This document shows positions 1 to 5,947 of a stretch of 7,065 nt of DNA, one piece after another. The stretch comes from Lachnospiraceae bacterium (GTDB lineage: Bacteria; Bacillota_A; Clostridia; Lachnospirales; Lachnospiraceae), in assembly GCA_017416055.1 (NCBI GenBank), contig JAFQDI010000164.1, forward strand, positions 1 through 7,065, read 5' to 3'. Both the position numbers and the translations under genes were made by a program. Every line of letters begins with the position of its first letter. Position 1 is the stretch's first letter. Below the pieces are notes generated by a model that was given only the letters and a program-made list of their open reading frames with translations, made no database searches and was not told the origin of the DNA.

Positions 1-1
1 C

Positions 2-73
2 CAGGCTTATTCCATTGCGGTCCGGGGCATCCGCCACACCTATCGCCGTATGGCTGCATCGATAAACCGTTAA
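2..73 (+). CDS. Possible C-terminal end of a plus-strand gene (partial)
   Basis: Reading from base 2, the plus strand gives 23 sense codons and then a TAA stop at 71-73. The peptide is arginine-rich and helix-like, ending in MAASINR. If real, it is the tail of a gene that enters from the left and converges on spoIIP, whose stop codon lies only seven bases further on. The other frames look less protein-like, and the minus strand downstream of spoIIP shows no start codon with a ribosome binding site. Only 72 bases are visible, there is no recognisable domain, and no terminator separates the two genes. The alternative is that this is simply non-coding DNA downstream of spoIIP. Confidence 0.25.
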   Translation, partial: QAYSIAVRGIRHTYRRMAASINR

Positions 74-80
74 ATTCTGT

Positions 81-1370
81 TTACTCTTCCCGCAGCACCA
101 CCGCATCCGGATCACTCAAGACAGCGTCCAAAATATTCGCCAGCGGCACCATAGCGCGACAAACCTCCTCAAACGTGTTTGTGTCGAACCCTGCCTCAAT
201 CAGCGTGTATTGCGGTAAAAGATGTTGATTGTACTGGTAAGCTTTGAGGAAATTCGGTCGGGTCAGCCCCGGATAATAGGCCTCGGCGATCAGTTTCATC
301 TGCAGACTCAGTGCCAAATTGTCCTGCAGATAAGGGTTGTTCAGATAATCAATGGGTCCGTCCGCAGTCTGACACATTCCATTAAAAAACATAAGCGGAG
401 CCATCGTCTCACCGTTCACCGTCACGATCCGGTGTGCCTGAGAAGCGGTGGCATCGCGGTGCAGATCGATCACCAGCTGAATGGAGGGATTCTCCGTCAG
501 AATCCGTCTCACCCGCACACCGGCCTCGGAATAGGCGGTGTCGTACGGATAAATGGTCCTGTCGTGGAGGACCGTGTATCCGTAACTCGTAAGTAGCTCT
601 GTCAGATAATCGCCCACTTCCAAAATGGTTTTCCCTTTTCCCTCGACCGTGTCGGCAAACCCTTCCGTCCCGTGCGTGTGATGAATCAGAATCTGCGGAC
701 CGGTTGTTTTCTCAATGGTCAGGTCCTTCGATAACAAGGACTCAATGTTTAGCTGATATGGATACACCGTCGTCGAATCATGTACAAAATAGAGCTGATT
801 GATGAGATATGTAAAGTTTTTCAACTGCTCTTTCGTGTAGAGTTTTCCGGTGGCAGAAGCAGGGAGATGAGTCACTGTTTCGCCCGGCTGTTCTTTCTCG
901 TTTTCCGCCGTCGGATCACTCTCCGAAGTGCTTTCCTTGTCTGCACTCTCGCCGGGCCGTTCTCCCTCCGGTAAGGTCGGTTTTTCCGGCAACGTGTTGT
1001 TCTCCGGCAAGTTTACCCCTCCACCGTTAAACAGCACCTCCGACGATTGATACCGATCGTAGATCGGGTCGGTGGCTGTGACAACCTTTTCCGTTGTTTC
1101 TATTGTTTCCGAAAAGGGCAACAGCGGGATCGGCACTGCCAACAAGCTGAGCAGAACCTCCCGCCAGATGCTTTTCTCATTTTCCTGTTGCGAATAACCT
1201 GCCAGTCCGCAAACAGGATCGGTCAACTGATAGACTGCCCGAAATATGACCGCATTTCCGGTCAGTGAAGCGATCCGGTTCCCCATCAAAAAGCTGACGC
1301 AGATCAGTGCAATCCATATGGGTCGCCTTTTTCGTGCTATTCCCGAAGTATTTCGTTGTGTCAGACCCAT
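81..1370 (-). CDS. spoIIP: Stage II sporulation protein P (peptidoglycan hydrolase)
   Basis: SpoIIP works with SpoIID and SpoIIM in the DMP machine, which degrades septal peptidoglycan so the mother cell can engulf the forespore. The family has amidase and endopeptidase activity. The 429-residue product has a short basic N-terminus, a membrane segment at about 17-32, a second hydrophobic stretch at about 69-86, and an acidic, proline-rich linker at about 112-170. The C-terminal SpoIIP/amidase_3-like domain covers about 175-425. Visible motifs are ILIHHTHGTEGF at 227-238, DLHRDA at 302-307 and LIEAGFDTN at 390-398. H231, E236 and H304 are likely zinc ligands and E392 a likely catalytic residue, by family analogy. 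The usual HTHTTES-type motif has Gly at 237 in place of Ser. The ATG at 1368-1370 is preceded by AAGAGGA (plus-strand 1377-1383) with suitable spacing. The gene lies 94 bases after gpr on the same strand, the usual order in Firmicutes. Confidence 0.95.
   Translation of the reverse strand: MGLTQRNTSGIARKRRPIWIALICVSFLMGNRIASLTGNAVIFRAVYQLTDPVCGLAGYSQQENEKSIWREVLLSLLAVPIPLLPFSETIETTEKVVTATDPIYDRYQSSEVLFNGGGVNLPENNTLPEKPTLPEGERPGESADKESTSESDPTAENEKEQPGETVTHLPASATGKLYTKEQLKNFTYLINQLYFVHDSTTVYPYQLNIESLLSKDLTIEKTTGPQILIHHTHGTEGFADTVEGKGKTILEVGDYLTELLTSYGYTVLHDRTIYPYDTAYSEAGVRVRRILTENPSIQLVIDLHRDATASQAHRIVTVNGETMAPLMFFNGMCQTADGPIDYLNNPYLQDNLALSLQMKLIAEAYYPGLTRPNFLKAYQYNQHLLPQYTLIEAGFDTNTFEEVCRAMVPLANILDAVLSDPDAVVLREE
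957..1010 (-). repeat. Tandem hexapeptide repeat in SpoIIP linker
   Basis: SpoIIP residues 121-138 are three consecutive six-residue units that each begin LPE: LPENNT, LPEKPT and LPEGER. The DNA of the units is similar but diverged, so this is an old or degenerate 18-base tandem repeat. It lies in the acidic, proline-rich linker between the membrane anchor and the catalytic domain. A spacer role outside the membrane is inferred. Confidence 0.6.
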
Positions 1371-1432
1371 GCTCTATCCTCTTGGCACAGACAGCCCGTT
1401 TCATACCCTTGCGTCAATGCCCGTTTTTTCAT
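1361..1432 (-). other. Mini-ORF overlapping the spoIIP start
   Basis: In the gpr-spoIIP gap a 23-codon frame begins at ATG (1430-1432) with MKKRALTQG and stops at TGA (1361-1363), ten bases inside spoIIP and in a different frame. An AAGGA lies only two bases before its ATG, closer than a normal ribosome binding site. The real spoIIP ribosome binding site lies inside this frame. It could be a translated leader that couples spoIIP translation, but it could equally be chance. Confidence 0.2.
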
Positions 1433-1464
1433 TATCCTTACAATATATACACAGCCGGCATGTC

Positions 1465-2412
1465 CTATGTGTCCGCCTGTCCCAGCAGTGCCATGTTGAT
1501 CCCCTCTGCGATCGTATGACTGAGCTGACTGATCCGCTCATCAATGTCTTTCGGGGTGACCATCATTGGACCGAAGGCCGGTTCGACCAGTTCGCGGATC
1601 AACTGAAATCGCTCCTCCGGGCTCTGTTCATCCATCCAGTCCGCCGTCTTAACCTCGCCGGATTCCCGCAGTATCATGGAAAAAGACTGCACGGTGTCGT
1701 AGATCATCGCCGCCGCGCTGACAACAGTCGGAACACCGATAGCGATGACTGGAATTCCCAAAGACTCTTTTGTCAGGCTATGCCGGTGATTGCCCACACC
1801 GGATCCGGGGTGAATTCCGGTGTCGGTCAGCTGGATCGTGGTTCCCAGACGGGATGCGCTTCGCGCGGCCAGCGCATCGATGGCGATCACCAACTGCGGC
1901 TTCGTCTCCGTCACGATAGCGTGAGCGATCTGCGCCGACTCCATCCCCGTCTGCGCCATCACCCCGGGGACGATTCCGCTGATTTTTGGCGATGCATTCT
2001 CCAGATGGCGGGTGATCCACAATTCATCCACCACTTTAGGCCCGAGGGAGTCGGAAGTCACTGCCCTGTTTCCCAAACCGACAGCCAAAACAGCAGGTGG
2101 ATTTTCTTCCACTCTTTCCGTTGTTGACCGGACCAAACCGAGAAGATATTCCGACAATTTCTCCGATACCTGCCGGTGGCAGTCCTCATCCGGCAGTTCC
2201 AACGACTCCGCTTCCAGCGTAATGTAAGTCCCCACCGGCTTTCCGATGTTCTTTGCCCCTTCCTCGTTTACGATCTGAACAGTCGTCACCCGAATTCCGG
2301 TTGTCTCGTCCATTTGCTCCGAGAACATGACACCGCTCTCACGTTCTCCTTTTGCCTCAATGTCCTCCCTAGCCTCCAGGGCAAGGTCCGTACGAATCTC
2401 CATTCTATTCAT
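1465..2412 (-). CDS. gpr: Germination protease GPR (spore endopeptidase)
   Basis: GPR cleaves the small acid-soluble proteins that coat spore DNA, releasing amino acids early in germination. It is made in the forespore as an inactive zymogen (peptidase family A25). I chose the ATG at 2410-2412 (315 residues) because AGAAAGG lies nine bases upstream. Possible starts further upstream, the ATG at 2446-2448 and a TTG at 2467-2469, lack a good ribosome binding site. Numbered from this start, the N-terminal IRTDLALE is at residues 6-13, the characteristic GLGN...TSDSLGPKVV block at about 112-128, PGVMAQTGME at about 149-158, AIDALAAR at 177-184, DTGIHPGSGVGN at 197-208 and IGVPTVV at 225-231. D121 and D179 correspond to the two aspartates proposed as catalytic in Bacillus megaterium GPR. 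The C-terminal MMVTPKDID block is also present. The gene precedes spoIIP and is divergent from rpsT. Confidence 0.95.
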   Translation of the reverse strand: MNRMEIRTDLALEAREDIEAKGERESGVMFSEQMDETTGIRVTTVQIVNEEGAKNIGKPVGTYITLEAESLELPDEDCHRQVSEKLSEYLLGLVRSTTERVEENPPAVLAVGLGNRAVTSDSLGPKVVDELWITRHLENASPKISGIVPGVMAQTGMESAQIAHAIVTETKPQLVIAIDALAARSASRLGTTIQLTDTGIHPGSGVGNHRHSLTKESLGIPVIAIGVPTVVSAAAMIYDTVQSFSMILRESGEVKTADWMDEQSPEERFQLIRELVEPAFGPMMVTPKDIDERISQLSHTIAEGINMALLGQADT

Positions 2413-2486
2413 CTGTTTCTGCCTTTCTTGTGCGTGAACAATACTCATTTTCTTTATATTTTCTAACAAAAAACAAAAAATATGTA

Positions 2487-2515
2487 TTGACAGAATCGAA
2501 GAAATCGAATAGACT
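2487..2515 (+). promoter_or_regulatory. Vegetative (sigma-A type) promoter for rpsT
   Basis: A perfect -35 box TTGACA (2487-2492) is followed after 17 bases by TAGACT (2510-2515), which matches four of six positions of the TATAAT consensus. Transcription would begin at about 2521-2524, giving an rpsT leader of about 87 bases. The region is AT-rich, lies in the divergent gap between gpr and rpsT, and no other plus-strand candidate is as good. Confidence 0.6.
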
Positions 2516-2595
2516 ATCTCTATATGTTTACATTAAATACTGTCCGTGTCCGGCATTAATGCAAACCATAAAATTATTAATTTACAAATTTATTT

Positions 2596-2600
2596 GGAGG
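2596..2600 (+). promoter_or_regulatory. Ribosome binding site of rpsT
   Basis: A GGAGG lies nine bases before the TTG at 2610-2612 and fixes that codon as the start of S20. The in-frame ATG further upstream (2559-2561) has no such site and would add residues not typical of S20. Confidence 0.85.
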
Positions 2601-2609
2601 TGCACAGAT

Positions 2610-2873
2610 TTGGCTAACATTAAGTCTGCAAAGAAAAGAGTTTTAGTGATCGAGACTAAGACAGCAAGAAATAAAGCAATCAAGTCCAGAGTGAAGACTT
2701 TCGTGAAGAAGGTTGATCAGGCAGTTCTGGCTGGCGATAAGGAAGCTGCTACCGTAGCTCTGAAGAACGCAATCAGCGAGCTGAACAAGGCTGCTTCTAA
2801 GGGCGTTTATCACAAGAACACCGTTTCCAGAAAGGTTTCCCGTCTGACCAAGGCTGTTAACGGTATCGCTTAA
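2610..2873 (+). CDS. rpsT: 30S ribosomal protein S20
   Basis: S20 is a primary 16S rRNA-binding protein of the small ribosomal subunit. The product is 87 residues, the normal size, and very basic. It starts with the family hallmark ANIKSAKKR and continues with TARNKAIKSRVKT (residues 18-30), AAASKG-type residues near 61-64 and the HKNTVSRKVSRL block at about 68-79, ending at VNGIA. It is predicted to be almost entirely alpha-helical. Start choice: TTG at 2610-2612, nine bases after GGAGG. Codon use is strongly biased (AAG, GCT, GTT, CGT), unlike the more GC-rich neighbours, as expected for a highly expressed gene. It has its own promoter and terminator, so it forms a single-gene unit facing away from gpr. 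Confidence 0.97.
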   Translation: MANIKSAKKRVLVIETKTARNKAIKSRVKTFVKKVDQAVLAGDKEAATVALKNAISELNKAASKGVYHKNTVSRKVSRLTKAVNGIA

Positions 2874-2898
2874 TTTTCGAACATTAACCCAAAACATT

Positions 2899-2933
2899 AA
2901 ACCTGACTGTGGGTGTGACAGTCAGGTTTTTTT
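2899..2933 (+). terminator. Intrinsic terminator after rpsT
   Basis: AAACCTGACTGT (2899-2910) and ACAGTCAGGTTT (2918-2929) form a perfect 12-bp stem with a seven-base loop, and a run of seven T residues occupies 2927-2933. It lies 25 bases after the rpsT stop. The M20D gene converges and ends at 2947, so the same hairpin may also stop minus-strand transcripts. The T-tract on that side is interrupted (TTTAATGTTTT), so termination there should be weaker. Confidence 0.93.
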
Positions 2934-2946
2934 GTTTATATTTTCA

Positions 2947-4113
2947 TTACATGAGATAACTCACCGCACCGGAAGCCATCAGAAGAATCCCGACCTCCAT
3001 GCACCCTTCGTCCGGCGCGTAAGTCGGACTGTGCAGTGCCTGATCGGTCTGCCCCCCGGCCAGCGTTCCGATATTGAAGAAACATCCGGGCACCAGATCG
3101 GAGAAAAACGCGAAGTCGTCCGCACCCAGACTGGGGGCACTCATTTGCACCACGTTGTCCTCTCCAAGCACATTCTTCGCCAGTGCAAACATCTTTTCCC
3201 GGAGGCTATCATCATTGATCAGTGCAGGACAGACATCGGACATCTCCATCGTTGCGGTCGCTCCACAAGCCTTTGCGGTAAACAGCGCGATTTCTTCCAC
3301 TGCACCTTTTAATTGTCCCATCGTTTCCGGCTCCATGGCGCGGATTGTTCCGGTCATGGTTGCCCGATCTGCCACAATATTTTCCTTTGTTCCGCCGTGA
3401 ATGGTTCCAACGGTCACCACTCCCGGGGTGGTCGGCGCAATTCTTCGGCTAGCGATGGTCTGCAGCGCAGTCACAATCTGTGCCGCCGCCACGATGGCAT
3501 CCACACCCTGCTCAGGGTGCGCTCCGTGACAGCCTTTTCCATATACATTGAGGGTAAAATCCGTCACCGCCGCATTCATCGCTCCCGGAAAGAACGCCAC
3601 TTTCCGCACCGGCTGCGTCGGATCCACATGAAGTCCCAGCACAGCAGAGACCTTTGGATTCTCCATGCACCCGTCCGCAATCATATCTTCCGCTCCTCCG
3701 GTGGTCTCTTCTGCCGGCTGGAACAACAGACGCACCGTGCCGCGCAGAACCTTTTCTCTTCCCTTCAGCACCTTTCCCACTGCCAAGAGAATCGCCACGT
3801 GGATATCATGTCCACAGGCATGCATCACGCCGGGATTTTTTGAGGCATAAGGCAGGCCTGTCTGCTCATGGATCGGCAACGCGTCAATATCTGCTCTCAA
3901 TGCGATACAGGGCTCTCCCTTTCCCAAATCTGCGTAAATCCCCTTGTTTTTCGGGCAAACCGTGTAGTGGATGCCCCATTCATCCAGTTTCTCACAAATA
4001 TATCTGCGAGTATTCTCCTCACAGCCGGAAAGTTCCGGGTGGCTGTGAAGGTATCGTCTCATCTCGATAGTTTCCGGAAGTATACGTTTTACTTCGTCGC
4101 GAAGTGCTCTCAT
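2947..4113 (-). CDS. M20D family metallo-amidohydrolase
   Basis: A cytoplasmic metal-dependent amidohydrolase of the M20D type, the group that includes hippurate hydrolase, N-acetyl-diaminopimelate deacetylase and plant IAA-amino acid hydrolases. It should cleave an N-acyl group or amide bond from an amino acid; the substrate cannot be fixed from sequence. The 388 residues match the family length. Visible motifs are MRRYLHSHPELS (18-29), ALRADIDALP (71-80), MHACGHDIH (97-105), LFQPAEE (130-136), LGLHVDP (159-165), GCHGAHPEQGVDAI (194-207) and SLGADDFAFF (328-337), then LHSPTY (360-365). By family analogy the metal ligands are C100, H102, E136, H162 and H361, with E135 catalytic; all are present. 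The dimerisation/lid domain is about 183-294. The ATG at 4111-4113 follows AGAAGGAG (plus-strand 4126-4133). It lies 81 bases after another amidohydrolase and is probably last in its operon. Confidence 0.92.
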   Translation of the reverse strand: MRALRDEVKRILPETIEMRRYLHSHPELSGCEENTRRYICEKLDEWGIHYTVCPKNKGIYADLGKGEPCIALRADIDALPIHEQTGLPYASKNPGVMHACGHDIHVAILLAVGKVLKGREKVLRGTVRLLFQPAEETTGGAEDMIADGCMENPKVSAVLGLHVDPTQPVRKVAFFPGAMNAAVTDFTLNVYGKGCHGAHPEQGVDAIVAAAQIVTALQTIASRRIAPTTPGVVTVGTIHGGTKENIVADRATMTGTIRAMEPETMGQLKGAVEEIALFTAKACGATATMEMSDVCPALINDDSLREKMFALAKNVLGEDNVVQMSAPSLGADDFAFFSDLVPGCFFNIGTLAGGQTDQALHSPTYAPDEGCMEVGILLMASGAVSYLM

Positions 4114-4194
4114 CGCCGTTTCACTCTCCTTCTCATAGGCAAAAAACTGCCCGTTGCTCTTTTTCGGACAGCTTTCCGCCTCCGGTCCCGCGTC

Positions 4195-5331
4195 TCAATC
4201 TACACGCTTACCGTCAATATATACAGCCTTTGTCTTGGTCAAATAGTGGAAGGGATGTCCGGAGAACACAACGATATCCGCGTCCTTTCCAACCTTCAGC
4301 GATCCCACTCTGTCCTCAATACCGGCAACCTTCGCACCGTTGATGGTGATGGAACGGAATGCACTCTCCTCATCCAGTCCCTCGCGCACGGTGATTGCCG
4401 CAAAATAAGGCAAGAACCAGATCTGCATCACATCGTGGTCGGTGGTCATCGCAAATTCCACACCGGCCTTGTGCAGATCCGCAGGCATCGCCAGGGAGCC
4501 GCCCACCGTCTCCGGCTTTCCTGCCGGTCCGGTGCAAGGTCCTACGATGGGAATAATACCGGAAGCCGCAATCTCCGGGATCACTGCCGCGCCTCCCGTG
4601 GTATGAATGGTGGAGCAGCGCAGGTTAAATTCTTTGACAATTCTGAGCGCCGTCAGGATATCATCACTGCGGTGCGCATGGATATGGGCAGGAATTTCGC
4701 GCTTCAGCAGCGGGATCAGGGCCTCCATCTCAGGATCAAACAAATCCTCTCCCGCCTCTTTCTTTTTCATGTATCTCTGTGCCTTTGTCAGCGTATTTCT
4801 GAGAATTGCCGCCGTCGCCATACGGGTCATCGGAGAACGTCCTTTGTTCTCGCCGTAATTCCGCTTGGGATTCTCGCCCATCGCGCATTTGATGGAGCAG
4901 GGGGACTTGAGCACCATCTCCTCCACGTTGGTTCCTGCCATCTTGATGGCTGCCGTCTGGCCTCCGATCACGTTGGTGCTGCCGGGGCAAATAATCGCCG
5001 TGGTCACACCGGCGCGGCGCGCCTTCGGAATCGCAATGTCAAAGGGATAAAAACCGTCCATCGCGCGCATATCGGGGGTCACCGGGGACGTGGTCTCGTT
5101 GCAGTCCTCGCCTTCCCATCGGAACCCTTCCTCAGAGATTCCGATGTGAGAATGTGCATCGATCAAACCGGGCATGATATAACCGCCCTCGGCATCGTAA
5201 ACTTCGCCATCATAAGCAGGCGCATCCTTCAGATCTCCCACTGCGGTGATCACGCCGTTCTCAAAATCAATGTATCCATTCTCGTAATTCTGACCTTCCA
5301 TGGTCAGCAAAATACCATTCTGAATTCGCAT
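4195..5331 (-). CDS. Imidazolonepropionase-like amidohydrolase
   Basis: A member of the amidohydrolase superfamily, closest in style to the broad imidazolonepropionase-like/cyclic-amide group (COG1228). The 378-residue protein has the small N-terminal beta-sandwich part (1-52), a metal-dependent TIM barrel (about 53-330) and a return to the sandwich at the end (GSLKVGKDADIVVFSGHP, 343-360). Metal motifs are DAHSH (58-62, ligands H60 and H62), AHIHAH (215-220), TIHTTGG (241-247) and TDHD (297-300; D298 the likely catalytic aspartate). The AMGENPKR block (150-157) is typical of this subgroup. It is unlikely to be true HutI, because no other hut gene is nearby; a role on cyclic dipeptides or other amides is only a guess. 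The ATG at 5329-5331 follows AAGGAG (plus-strand 5338-5343) by six bases. Confidence 0.9.
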   Translation of the reverse strand: MRIQNGILLTMEGQNYENGYIDFENGVITAVGDLKDAPAYDGEVYDAEGGYIMPGLIDAHSHIGISEEGFRWEGEDCNETTSPVTPDMRAMDGFYPFDIAIPKARRAGVTTAIICPGSTNVIGGQTAAIKMAGTNVEEMVLKSPCSIKCAMGENPKRNYGENKGRSPMTRMATAAILRNTLTKAQRYMKKKEAGEDLFDPEMEALIPLLKREIPAHIHAHRSDDILTALRIVKEFNLRCSTIHTTGGAAVIPEIAASGIIPIVGPCTGPAGKPETVGGSLAMPADLHKAGVEFAMTTDHDVMQIWFLPYFAAITVREGLDEESAFRSITINGAKVAGIEDRVGSLKVGKDADIVVFSGHPFHYLTKTKAVYIDGKRVD

Positions 5332-5458
5332 AATCCGCTCCTTTTTGCTCTGTGCAGAGGTTGATATGGGAGAAGGGTGGAAGAATAATCAAAAAACATA
5401 CCGCCACTCCACCAACGTTCCCTCTGCCTTATTTGACTCCATACAGTAACTTCATACA
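5332..5458 (-). other. Intergenic gap within the minus-strand gene cluster
   Basis: This is the largest non-coding gap in the right half (127 bases). It contains the ribosome binding site of the downstream amidohydrolase, a short palindrome CTCTG-TG-CAGAG at about 5349-5360, and a pyrimidine/purine-skewed stretch. No convincing terminator with a T-run is visible for the upstream gene. A TTGATT followed 17 bases later by CCATAT is too poor a match to call a promoter. The gap size makes an internal promoter possible, so operon continuity here is uncertain. Confidence 0.4.
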
Positions 5459-5947
5459 TTAAATAATAAATGATACCAACACCAACAGTACCCCCGCCGC
5501 GATTCGCTCATAGACGCGCACCATCTCCTGCTGCCGCTCGGAAAATCGCTCGGCATCCACCAGCGTCGCGTCGTTTAAGTCGTCATCGAAATCCGCACTG
5601 TCCTTGCGAAAGGCGGGACGATTGGGGCGTTTTTCCTTGAACCGTTGATGGAAGTAAGGTACTTTCTTCTGTTTTGGATTCGGTTTAAATCCGAAAATCC
5701 GCATGCCGTCCAGACGAAGATAGATGAACCACCCCCAACAGACAAACACGCTGCCCACTGCGCACAGCGCCCACACCGTATACATGCGATCCCCGTACAG
5801 TGCTCCGACAATGGCAGAGATAACCAATCCGGCCGCCAACCAGCGGAAGGTTTTTGCGTAGATCAGGCGGAAGTAGCGTTTGCGCTCCGCAGCGTTTAAT
5901 TTCTCCTCCGACACAGCGGTCTTCGATCCATTGTCGTGCGCTGTCAT
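5459..5947 (-). CDS. Small membrane protein of unknown function coupled to oppF
   Basis: I do not recognise a named family. The 162-residue product has a polar, charged N-terminus (1-33), two closely spaced hydrophobic segments at about 36-51 and 56-77, a hydrophilic loop (78-145), and a final hydrophobic segment at about 146-162 that ends at the C-terminus with SFII. The loop is first basic ([11 protein letters not shown], about 85-95) and then acidic ([12 protein letters not shown], 116-127). Three membrane passes are therefore likely. Its ATG (5945-5947) overlaps the oppF stop as ATGA, and GAGGAG lies eight bases upstream inside oppF, so translation is probably coupled. The position suggests an accessory subunit or a protein co-regulated with the peptide transporter. 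That is inference; I have only a general impression that similar small proteins occur downstream of oppF in related Clostridia. Confidence 0.85.
   Translation of the reverse strand: MTAHDNGSKTAVSEEKLNAAERKRYFRLIYAKTFRWLAAGLVISAIVGALYGDRMYTVWALCAVGSVFVCWGWFIYLRLDGMRIFGFKPNPKQKKVPYFHQRFKEKRPNRPAFRKDSADFDDDLNDATLVDAERFSERQQEMVRVYERIAAGVLLVLVSFII

Noticed and set aside
1246..2127. A 293-residue open frame on the plus strand opposite gpr and the spoIIP start
   Set aside because: The composition is unlike a folded protein and it lies antisense to two clearly recognised sporulation genes.
2553..2562. Ten-base palindrome GCATTAATGC in the rpsT leader
   Set aside because: Short, AT-rich in the centre and with no loop, so not convincing as an RNA hairpin or an operator without comparative data.
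2430..2609. N-terminal extension of S20 from upstream in-frame ATG codons
   Set aside because: The extension overlaps the promoter and leader, has no ribosome binding site and is absent from S20 proteins; TTG at 2610 with GGAGG fits the family exactly.
4114..4194. Possible hairpin GGCA-TTTTTT-TGCC between the two amidohydrolase genes
   Set aside because: A four-base stem with no following T-run is too weak to be a terminator; the gap shows only the ribosome binding site of the next gene.
3868..5364. A 498-residue open frame on the plus strand opposite the amidohydrolase
   Set aside because: It is rich in His, Arg and Ser with no domain logic, has no good ribosome binding site, and lies across a minus-strand gene with complete metal-binding motifs. 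It is an antisense shadow caused by codon bias.
5341..5400. Candidate minus-strand promoter TTGATT ... CCATAT before the imidazolonepropionase-like gene
   Set aside because: The -10 box matches the consensus poorly at every allowed spacing.
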